The notes: generated from the sequence alone by a model not told the origin. A DNA stretch of 64,000 nucleotides from an uncultured Prevotella sp. (GCA_947164965.1 CAMUYR010000008.1:46794-110793), one strand, 5' to 3'; counted from the stretch's first letter, positions 25,709 through 35,100 are shown. A program made the numbers and translations.

Positions 25709-27868
25709 ATGGAACAAAATATAGAGCTGCGTACAGCATGGGACTTCGTGGAACATACAGGTCGTAGCATCTTTCTGACGGGTAAGGCAGGAACGGGCAA
25801 GACCACGTTTCTGAAGACAGTAGTAGAGCGCAGCAGCAAGCGTAACATCGTCGTGGCACCAACGGGTGTGGCAGCTATCAATGCGGGTGGCATGACTATC
25901 CACTCGTTCTTCCAACTGCCCTTTACGCCCTTCGTGCCTGGTGCGAAGATAGAGTCGAAGTTCGACTTCGGCAAGGAGAAACGCAAACTCATTTCGTCGC
26001 TCGACCTGTTGATTATCGACGAGATATCGATGGTGCGCAGCGACCTGTTGGATGCCATTGACAGCGTATTGCGCCGTTTTCGCGACCGCTACAAGCCATT
26101 TGGTGGTGTACAGCTGATGATGATTGGTGACCTGCAACAGTTAACGCCTGTGGTGACACCTGAGGATGAACGGATGCTGGCGCCTTATTACGATACGCCT
26201 TACTTCTTTGGTTCGAAAGCGCTGGCACAGATTGACTATGTCACCATCCAACTGGAAAAGGTATATCGACAGCAGGACGATACCTTTCTGACCTTGTTGA
26301 ACCATATCCGTGAAGGACAACCAACGGAAGCAGATTTGCAGTTGTTGAACAGTCGCTACCAGCCAACGTTCATCCCCAAACCCGAGGAAGGCTATATCCG
26401 TTTGACTACGCATAACCAGATGGCCAACCATTATAACGAGTCGGAACTCAGGAAGCTCACAGGTCGTACCCATACCTATCAGGCTAAGATTGAGGGCACT
26501 TTTCCTGACTATTCCTATCCGACCGCTGAGGCATTGACGCTGAAGGTCGGTGCACAGGTCATGTTCGTCAAAAACGACCCCTCAGGTGAACATCGTTATT
26601 ACAACGGACGCATCGGACACGTGACCTATGCTGACGACAACCGTCTGATGGTCTACTGTCCTGGCGATGCCGAGGCCATCGACGTGGAACCGCTGGAATG
26701 GGAGAACGCGCGCTACACCTTGAATCCAGAGACACGCGAGATAGAATCGGAGGTGTTGGGCAAGTTCTCACAGTTGCCCTTACGACTGGCGTGGGCTATC
26801 ACGATTCATAAGAGTCAAGGTCTTACCTTCGAACGTGCCATCATCGATGCCAGCCTCTCGTTTGCGCCAGGTCAGGTGTATGTAGCCCTGAGTCGTTGCA
26901 AGACACTCGAAGGTATGGTGCTGGCCTCACAGATTCCACCACAGGCCATCATCAACGATGAACGTGTCGATTCGTATATTGAACATCAGGAAGAGACTGC
27001 CCAACGTAGCATCGAACAGTTGCCAACTCTGAAGGACGAATACTATCGCTACCTGCTGATGGATCTCTTCGACTTCAAGGACATCCTCTATCGTGAAGAG
27101 TATCTGAGCCGAATTATCATCGAGTTCTTCTATCATGCCTTTACCAACACCGCAGAGCTTCACAAACGGGCGGTAGAGGACTACAAGCAGCAGGTCATCG
27201 CTGTGGCTGACAAGTGGCTGGCGAAGATTCAGCAGATGACCATCGCAGAGCTTCGCCAACAGGACTTTCTGGAACGCGTAAAGCGTAGTGCAGCCTACTT
27301 TGAACAGACGCTCGATACGGTATTGTCGAAGCCGTTATCGTTGGTTCCCGATGTCAAATCGCAGAACAAGTTGGCTATGAAGCGCCTCACGGAAAACTAT
27401 GCCGACCTGCGTCAGGCTTGGCTCTCGCGCCGCTACCTGCTCCAGCAGATGTCTGAGCGGCCGTTTACCATTGTCGACTACTTGCGCCAGAAACAGCACT
27501 CCCTGCTCGATGCGATGGATGAAATGACGCTGAAAAAGAAAAAGAAGGAGAAGAAAGCCAAGGAACCCAAGCCCAAGAAGGAAAAGACGTGGGTCGTCAC
27601 CTATAACCTCTATCTGCAAGGCAAAACGCCCGAGTTGATAGCCCGTGAGCGTGGTCTTACCCTCGGCACCATCTATGGTCATCTGGCCCGTTATATCCCT
27701 ACTGGTGACATTTCTATCGACGACCTCATCCCGCAGGATCACCAGCAGGCCATTCTTCGTGCCATCCGCATGGCAGGCTCCGATGCCAACACCACAGCTA
27801 TCAAAACCCTTTGCCCGCCAGACATTACCTACGAAGAAGTCCGTCTGATGTTGGAGGCAATGAAGTGA
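25709..27868 (+). CDS. Pif1/RecD-like DNA helicase with C-terminal HTH domain
   Basis: ATP-dependent 5'-3' helicase of superfamily 1B, probably resolving DNA structures in replication or repair. Walker A (GKAGTGKTT, about residues 25-33), Walker B (LLIIDEISM, about 110), GDLQQL (motif III), and AITIHKSQGLTFERAIID (motifs V/VI region, about 355) followed by VALSRC are all present. A UvrD_C_2-like fold carries the last motifs. A Lys-rich linker (about 610-635) leads to an RQC-like HTH_40 domain (TWVVTYNLYLQGKTPELIARERGL region). At 719 residues with one clear promoter it is a complete housekeeping gene. The last 29 bp of the gene recur 1.8 kb downstream (see 29657). Confidence 0.93.
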   Translation: MEQNIELRTAWDFVEHTGRSIFLTGKAGTGKTTFLKTVVERSSKRNIVVAPTGVAAINAGGMTIHSFFQLPFTPFVPGAKIESKFDFGKEKRKLISSLDLLIIDEISMVRSDLLDAIDSVLRRFRDRYKPFGGVQLMMIGDLQQLTPVVTPEDERMLAPYYDTPYFFGSKALAQIDYVTIQLEKVYRQQDDTFLTLLNHIREGQPTEADLQLLNSRYQPTFIPKPEEGYIRLTTHNQMANHYNESELRKLTGRTHTYQAKIEGTFPDYSYPTAEALTLKVGAQVMFVKNDPSGEHRYYNGRIGHVTYADDNRLMVYCPGDAEAIDVEPLEWENARYTLNPETREIESEVLGKFSQLPLRLAWAITIHKSQGLTFERAIIDASLSFAPGQVYVALSRCKTLEGMVLASQIPPQAIINDERVDSYIEHQEETAQRSIEQLPTLKDEYYRYLLMDLFDFKDILYREEYLSRIIIEFFYHAFTNTAELHKRAVEDYKQQVIAVADKWLAKIQQMTIAELRQQDFLERVKRSAAYFEQTLDTVLSKPLSLVPDVKSQNKLAMKRLTENYADLRQAWLSRRYLLQQMSERPFTIVDYLRQKQHSLLDAMDEMTLKKKKKEKKAKEPKPKKEKTWVVTYNLYLQGKTPELIARERGLTLGTIYGHLARYIPTGDISIDDLIPQDHQQAILRAIRMAGSDANTTAIKTLCPPDITYEEVRLMLEAMK

Positions 27869-27877
27869 ACATAAAAC

Positions 27878-27927
27878 AAGCCGTCGGGTATCTGTCCCTC
27901 TATCCATAGGACACTACTCGGCGGCTT
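27878..27927 (+). terminator. Terminator-like hairpin after the helicase gene
   Basis: Outer arms AAGCCGTCGGGT and ACTCGGCGGCTT (two mismatches, both wobble-compatible) enclose an inner stem TGTCC/GGACA. The right arm is followed by ATTTGTT. This is a strong stem with a weak U tract. The remaining spacer up to the next promoter holds nothing else I can name. Confidence 0.7.
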
Positions 27928-28108
27928 ATTTGTTAGAGTTTCAATTTTATTGGATTAACACTTAGATTGATAAGTATGTCGATGCAAAGATACATTGTTT
28001 TCAGACTATTTGCAATAGGGCTTTGGAGATTGACACGCTCACAAATTGTAAGTGTTTGAATTTCAGGCCGTTTGTTTTTATATGCGGACATTTTTGACAC
28101 ATGGGTGA

Positions 28109-28140
28109 TTTGGCAGTTTCAAAAAATATCTGTACCTTTG
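28109..28140 (+). promoter_or_regulatory. Promoter TTTG-N20-TACCTTTG of the lipoprotein regulator gene
   Basis: TTTG at 28109-28112 and TACCTTTG at 28133-28140, 20 bp apart. An in-frame ATG at 28101 lies upstream of this promoter and is therefore not the start. Confidence 0.8.
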
Positions 28141-28148
28141 TACGCAAA

Positions 28149-29003
28149 ATGAAGAGATTGCTGACTATCCTAACAACTGCTGCATGCTTGTTTTGTGCTT
28201 GTCAGACAGCAGAAACAACATCGCCCACGTCTGCGTCGAGCGACAGTACGGATAGTGCTGCCATCTATCAAGACATGGCCTATCAGGCTATGTTTGCCAA
28301 TTCTTTAGGAAAAGCGGAAAATTATGCCTATCGGGCATATTTGCTAAGCAATGATTCCACGATGCAGAATGGGACGGTGGCTTTGCTCTGCTATATTTAC
28401 TATCAAGAAGGTAAACAAGAGCAAATGCAACTGTTGATGCAGACCATTGCGCCAGAGGCCTATGTGAATGTGATGAATGTGCAATTGCAGGTGGGGCAGG
28501 TGAATGCAAGCAGAGACCGCCAATTCTATATTATCATCATCATCCTGCTACTATTGTTTTCCGGCGCTGTCTGCTACTGGTACATCCGAAGGATGCGGGC
28601 GCTATCTGCGGTATACCAACAGCGTATCGACAACGTGCGACAAGAACTGCTTAGCAGAGAATCAGGCATTCCTGCAGCCAACGCCCTTCCCATAGAAGAA
28701 ACCAAGAAAGGCATCGATGTGCTCTTTGCCATCATCAACGACCAGAACATCAGTCAGATGGGCAAGCAGGAAGAACAGGCGGTGCTCAAAACGCTCCCAA
28801 TAGTCGATTCCACCCTTGCCGCCTTGTTAAACCAAGCCTCTTCGCCCCTAACACCCAAAGAGACTTTCTTCTGCATCATGGAGTATTACGGCAAGAACGA
28901 TCGACAAAAGGCCCGTTCCTTCTGTTGTTCAGAACAAGCCATCCGCAGCACTAAGAGCCGCCTCAACAAGAAGATAGACCTCGCTATCCTGCGTTCAGCT
29001 TAG
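28149..29003 (+). CDS. Lipoprotein-type, membrane-spanning protein with C-terminal HTH-like domain
   Basis: A 284-residue protein of a type common in Bacteroidales but not functionally defined. It begins with a lipoprotein signal (MKRLLTILTTAACLFCAC). Residues about 30-115 are helical with TPR-like character (AYQAMFANSLGKAENYAYRAYLL). A single strong membrane helix follows (about 126-148, IIIIILLLLFSGAVCYWYI), then a coiled segment, and a C-terminal domain of about 70 residues (LTPKETFFCIMEYYGKNDRQ, then CCSEQAIRSTKSRLNKKI) that reads like a LuxR-type winged or HTH DNA-binding domain. That would make it a one-component regulator with a periplasmic sensor part and a cytoplasmic DNA-binding part. 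The start at 28149 is set by the promoter. It lies tail to tail with the TonB-C lipoprotein gene. Confidence 0.7.
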   Translation: MKRLLTILTTAACLFCACQTAETTSPTSASSDSTDSAAIYQDMAYQAMFANSLGKAENYAYRAYLLSNDSTMQNGTVALLCYIYYQEGKQEQMQLLMQTIAPEAYVNVMNVQLQVGQVNASRDRQFYIIIIILLLLFSGAVCYWYIRRMRALSAVYQQRIDNVRQELLSRESGIPAANALPIEETKKGIDVLFAIINDQNISQMGKQEEQAVLKTLPIVDSTLAALLNQASSPLTPKETFFCIMEYYGKNDRQKARSFCCSEQAIRSTKSRLNKKIDLAILRSA

Positions 29004-29011
29004 TGGTAGTA

Positions 29012-29497
29012 TCATTTTATGCGGAAAGTGATAGGAATCGCATATCTTGTTCGGACTCGTTCGCCATTCAGCGAACCAGGAATCCATTTCGGCATTGCAC
29101 TAACTACACGTAGAGCCTCTTTGTCAAAAGCAGGATCAACGCTCTTTACGACTTTGGTTTCTGAAATACTGCCATCCTTTTCCACAACGAATGTGACCAC
29201 CACTCGTCCTTGTGCACAAGTTTCTTCCATTTCATCGGAGTAATGGATGTTCGCAGCCAGATAATCCATCAAGGCTTTTTGCCCACCAGGAAACATGGGC
29301 ATCTGGCCAATAGCACAACAAAATAATTTGGTTTCATTCCTTTGCTCCATCTGAACTGGTGGCACAAGTAGTTCTGCGTCTTTTGCACAACCCGACAGCG
29401 CAGAGAGCCCTGCCGAAATGCCAATAATGGTCACAGCCTTAGCTACCTGCATACGGATAGTCTTCAGCACATTGCAAATTGATTTACCTCTTGTCAT
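29012..29497 (-). CDS. Lipoprotein with TonB C-terminal domain
   Basis: A 161-residue protein whose last 90 residues are a TonB_C domain (FPGGQKALMDYLAANIHY, GRVVVTFVVEKDGSISETKVVKSVDPAFDKEALRVV, then the PITFRIK end). The N-terminus has a long signal with a lipobox (ALSGC, about residue 37). TonB proteins normally have an N-terminal membrane helix and a Pro-rich spacer to reach the outer membrane; here the link between Cys and the domain is only about 30 residues. It may work as a stand-alone periplasmic adaptor rather than as an energy transducer; this is inference. It has its own promoter on the minus strand and faces the regulator gene at its 3' end. Confidence 0.82.
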   Translation of the reverse strand: MTRGKSICNVLKTIRMQVAKAVTIIGISAGLSALSGCAKDAELLVPPVQMEQRNETKLFCCAIGQMPMFPGGQKALMDYLAANIHYSDEMEETCAQGRVVVTFVVEKDGSISETKVVKSVDPAFDKEALRVVSAMPKWIPGSLNGERVRTRYAIPITFRIK

Positions 29498-29526
29498 AAT
29501 TCAAATTTTTATTGGTTCTGATGTTG

Positions 29527-29558
29527 CAAAGGTACAACATAAAAAGTCCGATGTCAAG
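29527..29558 (-). promoter_or_regulatory. Promoter of the TonB-C lipoprotein gene
   Basis: On the minus strand, CTTG, 20 bp, then TACCTTTG (complement of 29527-29534), about 30 bp before the ATG at 29497. Confidence 0.7.
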
Positions 29559-29656
29559 AGGTATCACGCGATTGACACTAATCGAAATGTTATATTATTG
29601 ATTATCAGTGGCTTATGTTTGTTGAGCGCTTGAAATTGACACACATCGACATCATA

Positions 29657-29685
29657 TCCGCCTGATGTTAGAAACCATGAAGTGA
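29657..29685 (+). pseudogene. Remnant of a second helicase 3' end
   Basis: 29 bp that match the last 29 bp of the helicase gene (27840-27868) with five differences, ending at the same TGA. Translated it reads IRLMLETMK-stop against VRLMLEAMK-stop. No further helicase sequence is evident upstream. It forms a direct repeat flanking the 1.8 kb that holds the two lipoprotein genes. Confidence 0.55.
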
Positions 29686-29696
29686 CTTTGTCCGTC

Positions 29697-29762
29697 CCTA
29701 CGGACTATGAGTTCGCTGCCTACGGACTGAGAGTCTGAAGCCTTCGGACTCAGAGTTTGCAT
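29697..29762. repeat. Three imperfect 22-bp tandem repeats
   Basis: Three consecutive 22-bp units begin CCTACGGACT, CCTACGGACT and CCTTCGGACT (starts 29697, 29719, 29741). Units 2 and 3 can also pair as a hairpin (GAGTCTGAA with TTCGGACTC). A further pair of GTTTAGTCG units, again 22 bp apart, follows at 29782 and 29804. Confidence 0.75.
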
Positions 29763-29821
29763 TAGGCTGACTAAAAGCAAAGTTTAGTCGGAGTAAACTC
29801 ATGGTTTAGTCGTAGTAATCG

Positions 29822-30076
29822 AAAATGTCCCTCACTCCCTAACGTCAAAGCCCTCAAACGCCGATGTGTAAAGGGCTGAAGGCACGTTAGGGACATTCAT
29901 TCTCCCTAACGTCTCCCTCACTTTTTCACTTCGAGCCCTCACGCCTGTTTGCGATGTGAGCGAATGTGACCAAAAATGTTAGGGTAATGTTAGGGACATT
30001 CGTTTCTCCCTAACGTCGTCAAACGCCCTGTACAAAGGCATTCCAAGCAAAAACGTTAGGGTGTGAGGGACATTTT
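29822..30076. mobile_element. MITE-like element with 24-bp terminal inverted repeats
   Basis: The left end 29822-29845 (AAAATGTCCCTCAC followed by TCCCTAACGT) and the right end 30053-30076 are inverted copies with 23 of 24 bases matching. Inside are two more inverted pairs of the same CCCTAACGT core: 29884-29912 (9-bp arms) and 29989-30014. There is no open reading frame of note. AATCG occurs directly at the left edge (29817-29821) and two bases beyond the right arm (30079-30083), a possible target duplication. It is called an element from structure alone; I do not recognise a family. Confidence 0.5.
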
Positions 30077-30128
30077 TGAATCGTAACGTTCGCGCCTCAT
30101 TCCACCAGCCTTGCAGGAGAGGATTCGT

Positions 30129-30161
30129 TGATCACAGGGTCGGTTTTTGTGATCATTTTTT
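30129..30161 (+). terminator. Hairpin with T-run in the long spacer
   Basis: TGATCAC and GTGATCA arms with a 13-base loop, followed by six to seven T. It looks like an intrinsic terminator, but no gene ends just upstream, so it may end a small RNA or be a leftover. Confidence 0.45.
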
Positions 30162-30221
30162 CATCATGTTATGTCTACCGAGCTATGGATCATCGGGACG
30201 GTTCTGGTGATTCATTTCTTT

Positions 30222-30261
30222 ACATAATTCCATTACATTCCTACGAATTCCAACGTATTCC
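30222..30261 (+). repeat. Four 10-bp units ending in ATTCC
   Basis: ACATAATTCC, ATTACATTCC, TACGAATTCC and AACGTATTCC are exactly adjacent, so ATTCC recurs every 10 bp, once per helical turn. They sit about 95 bp before the SIMPL gene promoter. Confidence 0.6.
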
Positions 30262-30353
30262 GCTTGATGACGAGCGGGTAGCGTTCGATTATGTGATCAT
30301 CGCAAATTTTGCAAATAATTCTGAATAATCGAACAAGGTAACGGAAAAAGTTG

Positions 30354-30361
30354 TATCTTTG
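30354..30361 (+). promoter_or_regulatory. TATCTTTG promoter element of the SIMPL gene
   Basis: Consensus -7 element 23 bp before the ATG. No matching -33 element is visible at the expected distance. Confidence 0.6.
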
Positions 30362-30384
30362 TTGCCAACTTAATACTGAAGCGT

Positions 30385-31077
30385 ATGAAAGAGAATAGGA
30401 TTATTGCATCGGCCCTTATTGCTGTGGGTATCTTGTGTATGGGGTGGTTTATCAAGGCTGGCATCGATAATTTTGCCAACAAGGACCGCAAGGTAACCGT
30501 AAAAGGTTTGGCAGAGCGCGAAGTGCCTGCTGACAAGGTGACATGGAGCATCGGCACAAAGGTCACTGGAAATGACCTACCCATGCTTTACGAGAACATC
30601 AATTATCAGACAGACAAGATTAAAAGGTTCTTGAAACAGAACGGACTTGACGAGAAGGAAATCACGGTGAATCCTCCAACGATCAGCGACCTGGAAGCTC
30701 GCGAGTGGGGTGACAATCAGAAGAATTTCCGATATATCGTCAACACGACAATTACAGTAGCTACCAATAAGGTAACTGAGGTGAACAAAGCCATTTTCAA
30801 GCAAGCAGAACTGCTGAAGCAGGGCGTTGCCATCGACAGCAGCAACCCTCAGTATGAATATGCCTCGTTCCAGCAGATGAAGCCTGAGATGATGGCCGAA
30901 GCTATCAAGAACGCCCAGAAGACGGCTGAACAGTTCGCAGAGGCCAGCGAGTCGGACTTAGGCCCAATACAGACAGCCGGCCAGGGACAGTTTGAAATAG
31001 AAGATCGCGACCAAAACACCCCATACATCAAGAAACTGCGCGTAGTGACCACCATCACCTACTCGCTAAAGGACTGA
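30385..31077 (+). CDS. SIMPL (DUF541) domain protein
   Basis: A 230-residue envelope protein of the SIMPL/DUF541 family; the family is associated with stress tolerance in other bacteria, but its biochemical role is not settled. An N-terminal membrane anchor or uncleaved signal (about residues 7-25, [20 protein letters not shown]) is followed by the SIMPL domain, recognisable by [21 protein letters not shown], the paired [16 protein letters not shown] region, and [29 protein letters not shown]. The length is normal and the promoter is its own. It ends head-on with dinB across a 12-bp palindrome. Confidence 0.88.
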   Translation: MKENRIIASALIAVGILCMGWFIKAGIDNFANKDRKVTVKGLAEREVPADKVTWSIGTKVTGNDLPMLYENINYQTDKIKRFLKQNGLDEKEITVNPPTISDLEAREWGDNQKNFRYIVNTTITVATNKVTEVNKAIFKQAELLKQGVAIDSSNPQYEYASFQQMKPEMMAEAIKNAQKTAEQFAEASESDLGPIQTAGQGQFEIEDRDQNTPYIKKLRVVTTITYSLKD

Positions 31078-31081
31078 AACG

Positions 31082-31093
31082 CTGAACGTTCAG
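31082..31093. terminator. 12-bp palindrome between convergent SIMPL and dinB genes
   Basis: CTGAACGTTCAG is a perfect palindrome in the 19-bp gap. It is short and has no T-run, so a terminator role is only suggested by position. Confidence 0.3.
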
Positions 31094-31096
31094 GTT

Positions 31097-32173
31097 TCAA
31101 TCTGGCCATTCTTCAAATTCCAGTTCCAACTCTATCCAGCGAGGCTGCTCTTGGTCGTTAGTTTCCTGACTACCTGGATTCGAAACGCCGAGGCCGAGGA
31201 GGCGAATGGGGTGGGAATGGAACTCGACGCTGTGCATCAGCTGTTTGGCCAAGGGCAGAATGTCGTCCTTGGTACGAAGAATATGGTCGACGGTGATGGA
31301 GCGGGTGATTTGCTGGAAATCTAAGAACTTAACCTTGAGTGTCAGCGTTCGCCCTTCGAAGCCATTCTTCTCGATACGTCGGACGAGTTCCAGGACGGTC
31401 TGATAAAGGTGGATGATGACATCGGCATTCTGATTGATATCCTTTTCGAAAGTCTGCTCGCAACTTACCGACTTTCGCTCCCACTCAGAGATGACAGGAC
31501 GGTTGTCGATGCCGTTGGCAAAGTCGTGGAACACGTTGCCCATCTTGCCAAACTCCTGCGTCAGACGGGTGAGCGATACCTGACGGAGGTCGGCTCCCGT
31601 AAAGATGCCCATGCGATGCATCTTCTCAGCTGTCTTATGTCCAATGCCCCAAATCTTCTCTATCTGCAGCTGGGCAATGAAGTCGAGTGCTTTGTCAGGA
31701 TGAATCACCGTCAGCCCGTCAGGTTTGCGCCAATCGGAGGCTATCTTGGCCAGGAACTTGCAATAGCTGACACCAGCCGATGCCGTCAGCCCCGTCGTTT
31801 CCTTGATACGTTGTTTGATTTCACGGGCGATGTCAACACCTAACTCGACGCCCCGTTTGTTGTCCGTCACATCGAGGAAAGCCTCATCGAGCGAGATGGG
31901 TTCGATGAGGTCGGTATAGTCGTGGAAAATCTCATGCAATTGTTGCGACACCTCTTTATATCTCTGGAAGTGCGGCTCAACGATGATGAGTTGTGGACAC
32001 AGGCGCTTGGCTACCTGAATGGACTGTGCAGAGTGGACACCAAAGCGGCGGGCCTCGTAGCTGGCTGTAGACACGACGCCACGCTCAGCATCGTGGCCCA
32101 CAGCAATGGGCTTACCCTTCAGTTCTGGATGGTCGCGCTGTTCGACAGCAGCGAAGAACTGATCCATGTCCAC
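31097..32173 (-). CDS. dinB: DNA polymerase IV
   Basis: Y-family translesion DNA polymerase. The palm motif DMDQFFAAVEQRDHPELKGKPIAVG with the metal-binding Asp, the SYEARRFGV motif, and SLDEAFLDVT with the second acidic pair are intact; thumb (GIGHKTAEKMHRMGI) and little-finger domains follow. At about 359 residues it is full length except for the first few residues. The family normally starts Met-Arg-Lys-Ile-Ile-His-Val-Asp; here the in-frame sequence upstream of this GTG encodes Arg-Lys-Ile-Ile-His preceded by CTG at 32189-32191, one base after the stop of the GH78 fusion gene. So either CTG is the start (adding six residues) or the GTG used here trims the first strand. AGGA lies 11 bases before the GTG. 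It is transcribed with the GH140/GH78 operon, an unexpected partner. Confidence 0.93.
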   Translation of the reverse strand: MDMDQFFAAVEQRDHPELKGKPIAVGHDAERGVVSTASYEARRFGVHSAQSIQVAKRLCPQLIIVEPHFQRYKEVSQQLHEIFHDYTDLIEPISLDEAFLDVTDNKRGVELGVDIAREIKQRIKETTGLTASAGVSYCKFLAKIASDWRKPDGLTVIHPDKALDFIAQLQIEKIWGIGHKTAEKMHRMGIFTGADLRQVSLTRLTQEFGKMGNVFHDFANGIDNRPVISEWERKSVSCEQTFEKDINQNADVIIHLYQTVLELVRRIEKNGFEGRTLTLKVKFLDFQQITRSITVDHILRTKDDILPLAKQLMHSVEFHSHPIRLLGLGVSNPGSQETNDQEQPRWIELELEFEEWPD

Positions 32174-32192
32174 ATGAATAATCTTCCTCAGG

Positions 32193-35100
32193 CTACTTTA
32201 ATTTATTGAGATCAATCTGTTTATAGACTATGCGCTGGCGACGCCAGGTATAGACGCAATGCAGCGTGCCGTCCTTGCCTTGAATGATGGCAGGATAGCT
32301 GTACTGGTCGATGGGCGAGTCCTCGAGGGTGAGGGTATGGTGCCAGTTCGTGCCATCGTCGCTGAGTGCGATAGAACAAGGCGTTCGAGGGCCTTTCTTC
32401 GTCAACGGTAGTGTCTCGAAGTTGTTGTAGATCAGCGCATGACGACCATCCTGTAACGTGACGGCATCCGTACCACTTTGGTTGTTCTCAATATCGAGCA
32501 GAGTGACCGGTGTCCACGTGTCGCCATTATCCGACGAGAACGATGTGGCGATATGGGCATTGTGCGTACGCATCGTGACCTGCAGGCGACCATCCTTCAA
32601 CTTCAGTATTGAGGGCTGGATGCAGTCGATAGGGTGCATCTTGTTATCGTCGGTCTTGATGGCCTCCGTACTTTCAACGGGAATGTACTTCCACTGTTTA
32701 GTCTTCAGGTCGTAGATTTCCATGTGGAAGCGCCAACCATCATTCTCTGTCGATGAGGGACATAGCAAGCGTCCGTTAATAAGCTCGGGCTTGTTCTTGA
32801 TGGGGCCGAGGATGGCGACTTGCTTACCCGAGGGAGAGCCGTCGGGCATAGTGGCATAGCCTAGAGGCTCCTTCTTGCTCCATGTGCGGCCTCCGTCTTT
32901 CGACTTTGTAAGCCAGCCAGTCCAGTCGCCCACCGTAGTGCCTATCTTGAAGAAGAGCCACAATTCGCCATTGGGCATCTCGAAGAGTACGGGGTTCCAA
33001 CAAGACTTGCGCTTCAATCTGTCGGAGACATTCTTCAGACGCGTGGTCTTTGTGATATAATCGTAGGAGTCTGGTGTCTTGATGGGTCCAGCTGTAGCAG
33101 GAGTAGTATCGTCCTTGAGACCAGAAAGCCCCATGTATTTGGCATTGGGGTCGTCGAGACTCAGTACACCATCAGCAGCGAGGATGGGTTTGCTCCATTC
33201 GTTGCTACCTTTCTTTTTGATATTCACCCAGATGCAAACATCAGGGTCGCGTTCGTGGGTGCCTCCGAAGTAGCCTGCTACGAGGTCACCATTCTTCAGT
33301 TCTACGATGGTCGAAGCATGAGCTTCAGGGAAATAGGTATGCTCGTAGAGGAACTGATCCTTCATGATGGCAGGATGACCAGTAGGAATATCAACGCTGA
33401 AATGATAGCTACCAGAACCAATGGTCTTCGTCTCACCATTGGGCAGGCAGACGTCGGCAGAAGTATTGCAGGGGATGGTAATGTCCCATTCAAGGTGTTG
33501 CAGGTTCTTCTTCCAATGGCTCTTGATGGTGCCGTAGGGCGAGTCGTAGCTGACGTTAGCCCATTCGCAGTCCTGAATGTCGAAGGCAGGGCGGAGGACG
33601 ATGTGCTTGTAGCCCGCAGGAGAACCTGCGGCAGTGGTGGCTGCCTGACGTATGCCGCCAAGGTATTGGTATGCCCATGTGAGGAGGTCGCCCAGTAGCA
33701 TAACGTGGTTGCCGCTATTCATCTTGGGAGAAGCCTTGTCGCCATTCCATAGTTCCCAAATGGTAGTGGCTCCGTTTTCTGCCATATACCCCCATGAGGG
33801 ATATGTCTTGTTGGTAGCCAGACGATAGGCTACATCAGAGAAACCGTTGTCGCTGAGACCCCGCATGAGCCACGAGATGCCGATGACACCACACGATACA
33901 TGGTGCTTGTTCTGAATGCAGATGTTTTCTACTACGTTCTTGATAACGTCATCTTTACAGTCATCCGGTACGATGCCAATCGCCAAAGGCAGGATATTGG
34001 CCGTTACGGTGTTGTTGCCATAGAATACGCTATCAGGATAGAGCACATGGCCTGGACGTAGTGATGTGCCGCGCTTGATGGTGAGGAATTGCTTGTTAAA
34101 GGCTTCCGTCATCTGTTCACGGATGGGCTTCCAATACTCAGCCTCACAACCCCACTGCTCCATTAACTGCATGGTGCGGATAATGTAGGCTGTAGAGATG
34201 AGCGTCACGTCCGTCTTGCGAGCTGGGTCTTCCGAGTGGATGAGTTCCAACTTTTCGGGTGGTACACACCAGTCGGCATACTTTCCACAATGGATAATGC
34301 CGTCTTTGCTATGTTCCTCGATGATGTGTTGTACCCACTTCTTGATATGGGGATAACTGCGCTCGATGGCCTCACGATTGCCATACTGTCGCCACAGCAT
34401 ATCACACGAGAAAGGCAATGCTGCCGCCCATGCAACATCGTCTGAGTAGTAGTTCCAAAATGCAGGAGCCACATCAGGGATGCAACCATCTGTACGCTGT
34501 GCTTCGCAGATGTCGCGCATCCACTTGGTGTAGAGCCGTTCGTTGTTGAAAAGAAACGATTCACCCAACGATCCCATCGTACGATCACCCAACCAAGGCT
34601 GGCGTTCGTCACGTTGTGGACAATCAACTGGCATACCTTTGTAGTTATCCAAAACGCCCCACCAGGCATTACGCATGACCTTGTTCAAAATGGTGTCCGA
34701 GCACTCAAACTGTCCCGTCGACGTCATTTCGTCAGCCACTACTTCTGCCACAAAATCTTCCTTTTTTGCATTCTTCAGGCCAATAACTTCGGCATACTTA
34801 AAGCCATGATAGACAAACGTAGGCGTCCACCAACGGCCCTCTATACCTTCGTCCCCATTGCAGACATAGATATCTGTCGATTGGGCGTTGCGGAAGTTGT
34901 CGCGAAAGAGAGTGCCATCAGCATTGAGTTTCTCGGCATAGACAATACGAATGGTGTCACCCTTTTGTCCACGTACTTTAACCTTCAACCAACCAGCAAT
35001 GTTCTGGCCTATATCAATTCTAGAGGTGAGAGGTGAGAAGTGAGATGTGAGAGGTTTGATTTGCTGCAGCACCTTCATGCCTGGCGTCATCTGACTGCGC

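Noticed and set aside
29697..29820. Repeats that could suggest a CRISPR array
   Set aside because: The units are directly adjacent with no unique spacers, there are only two or three copies, and no cas gene is nearby.
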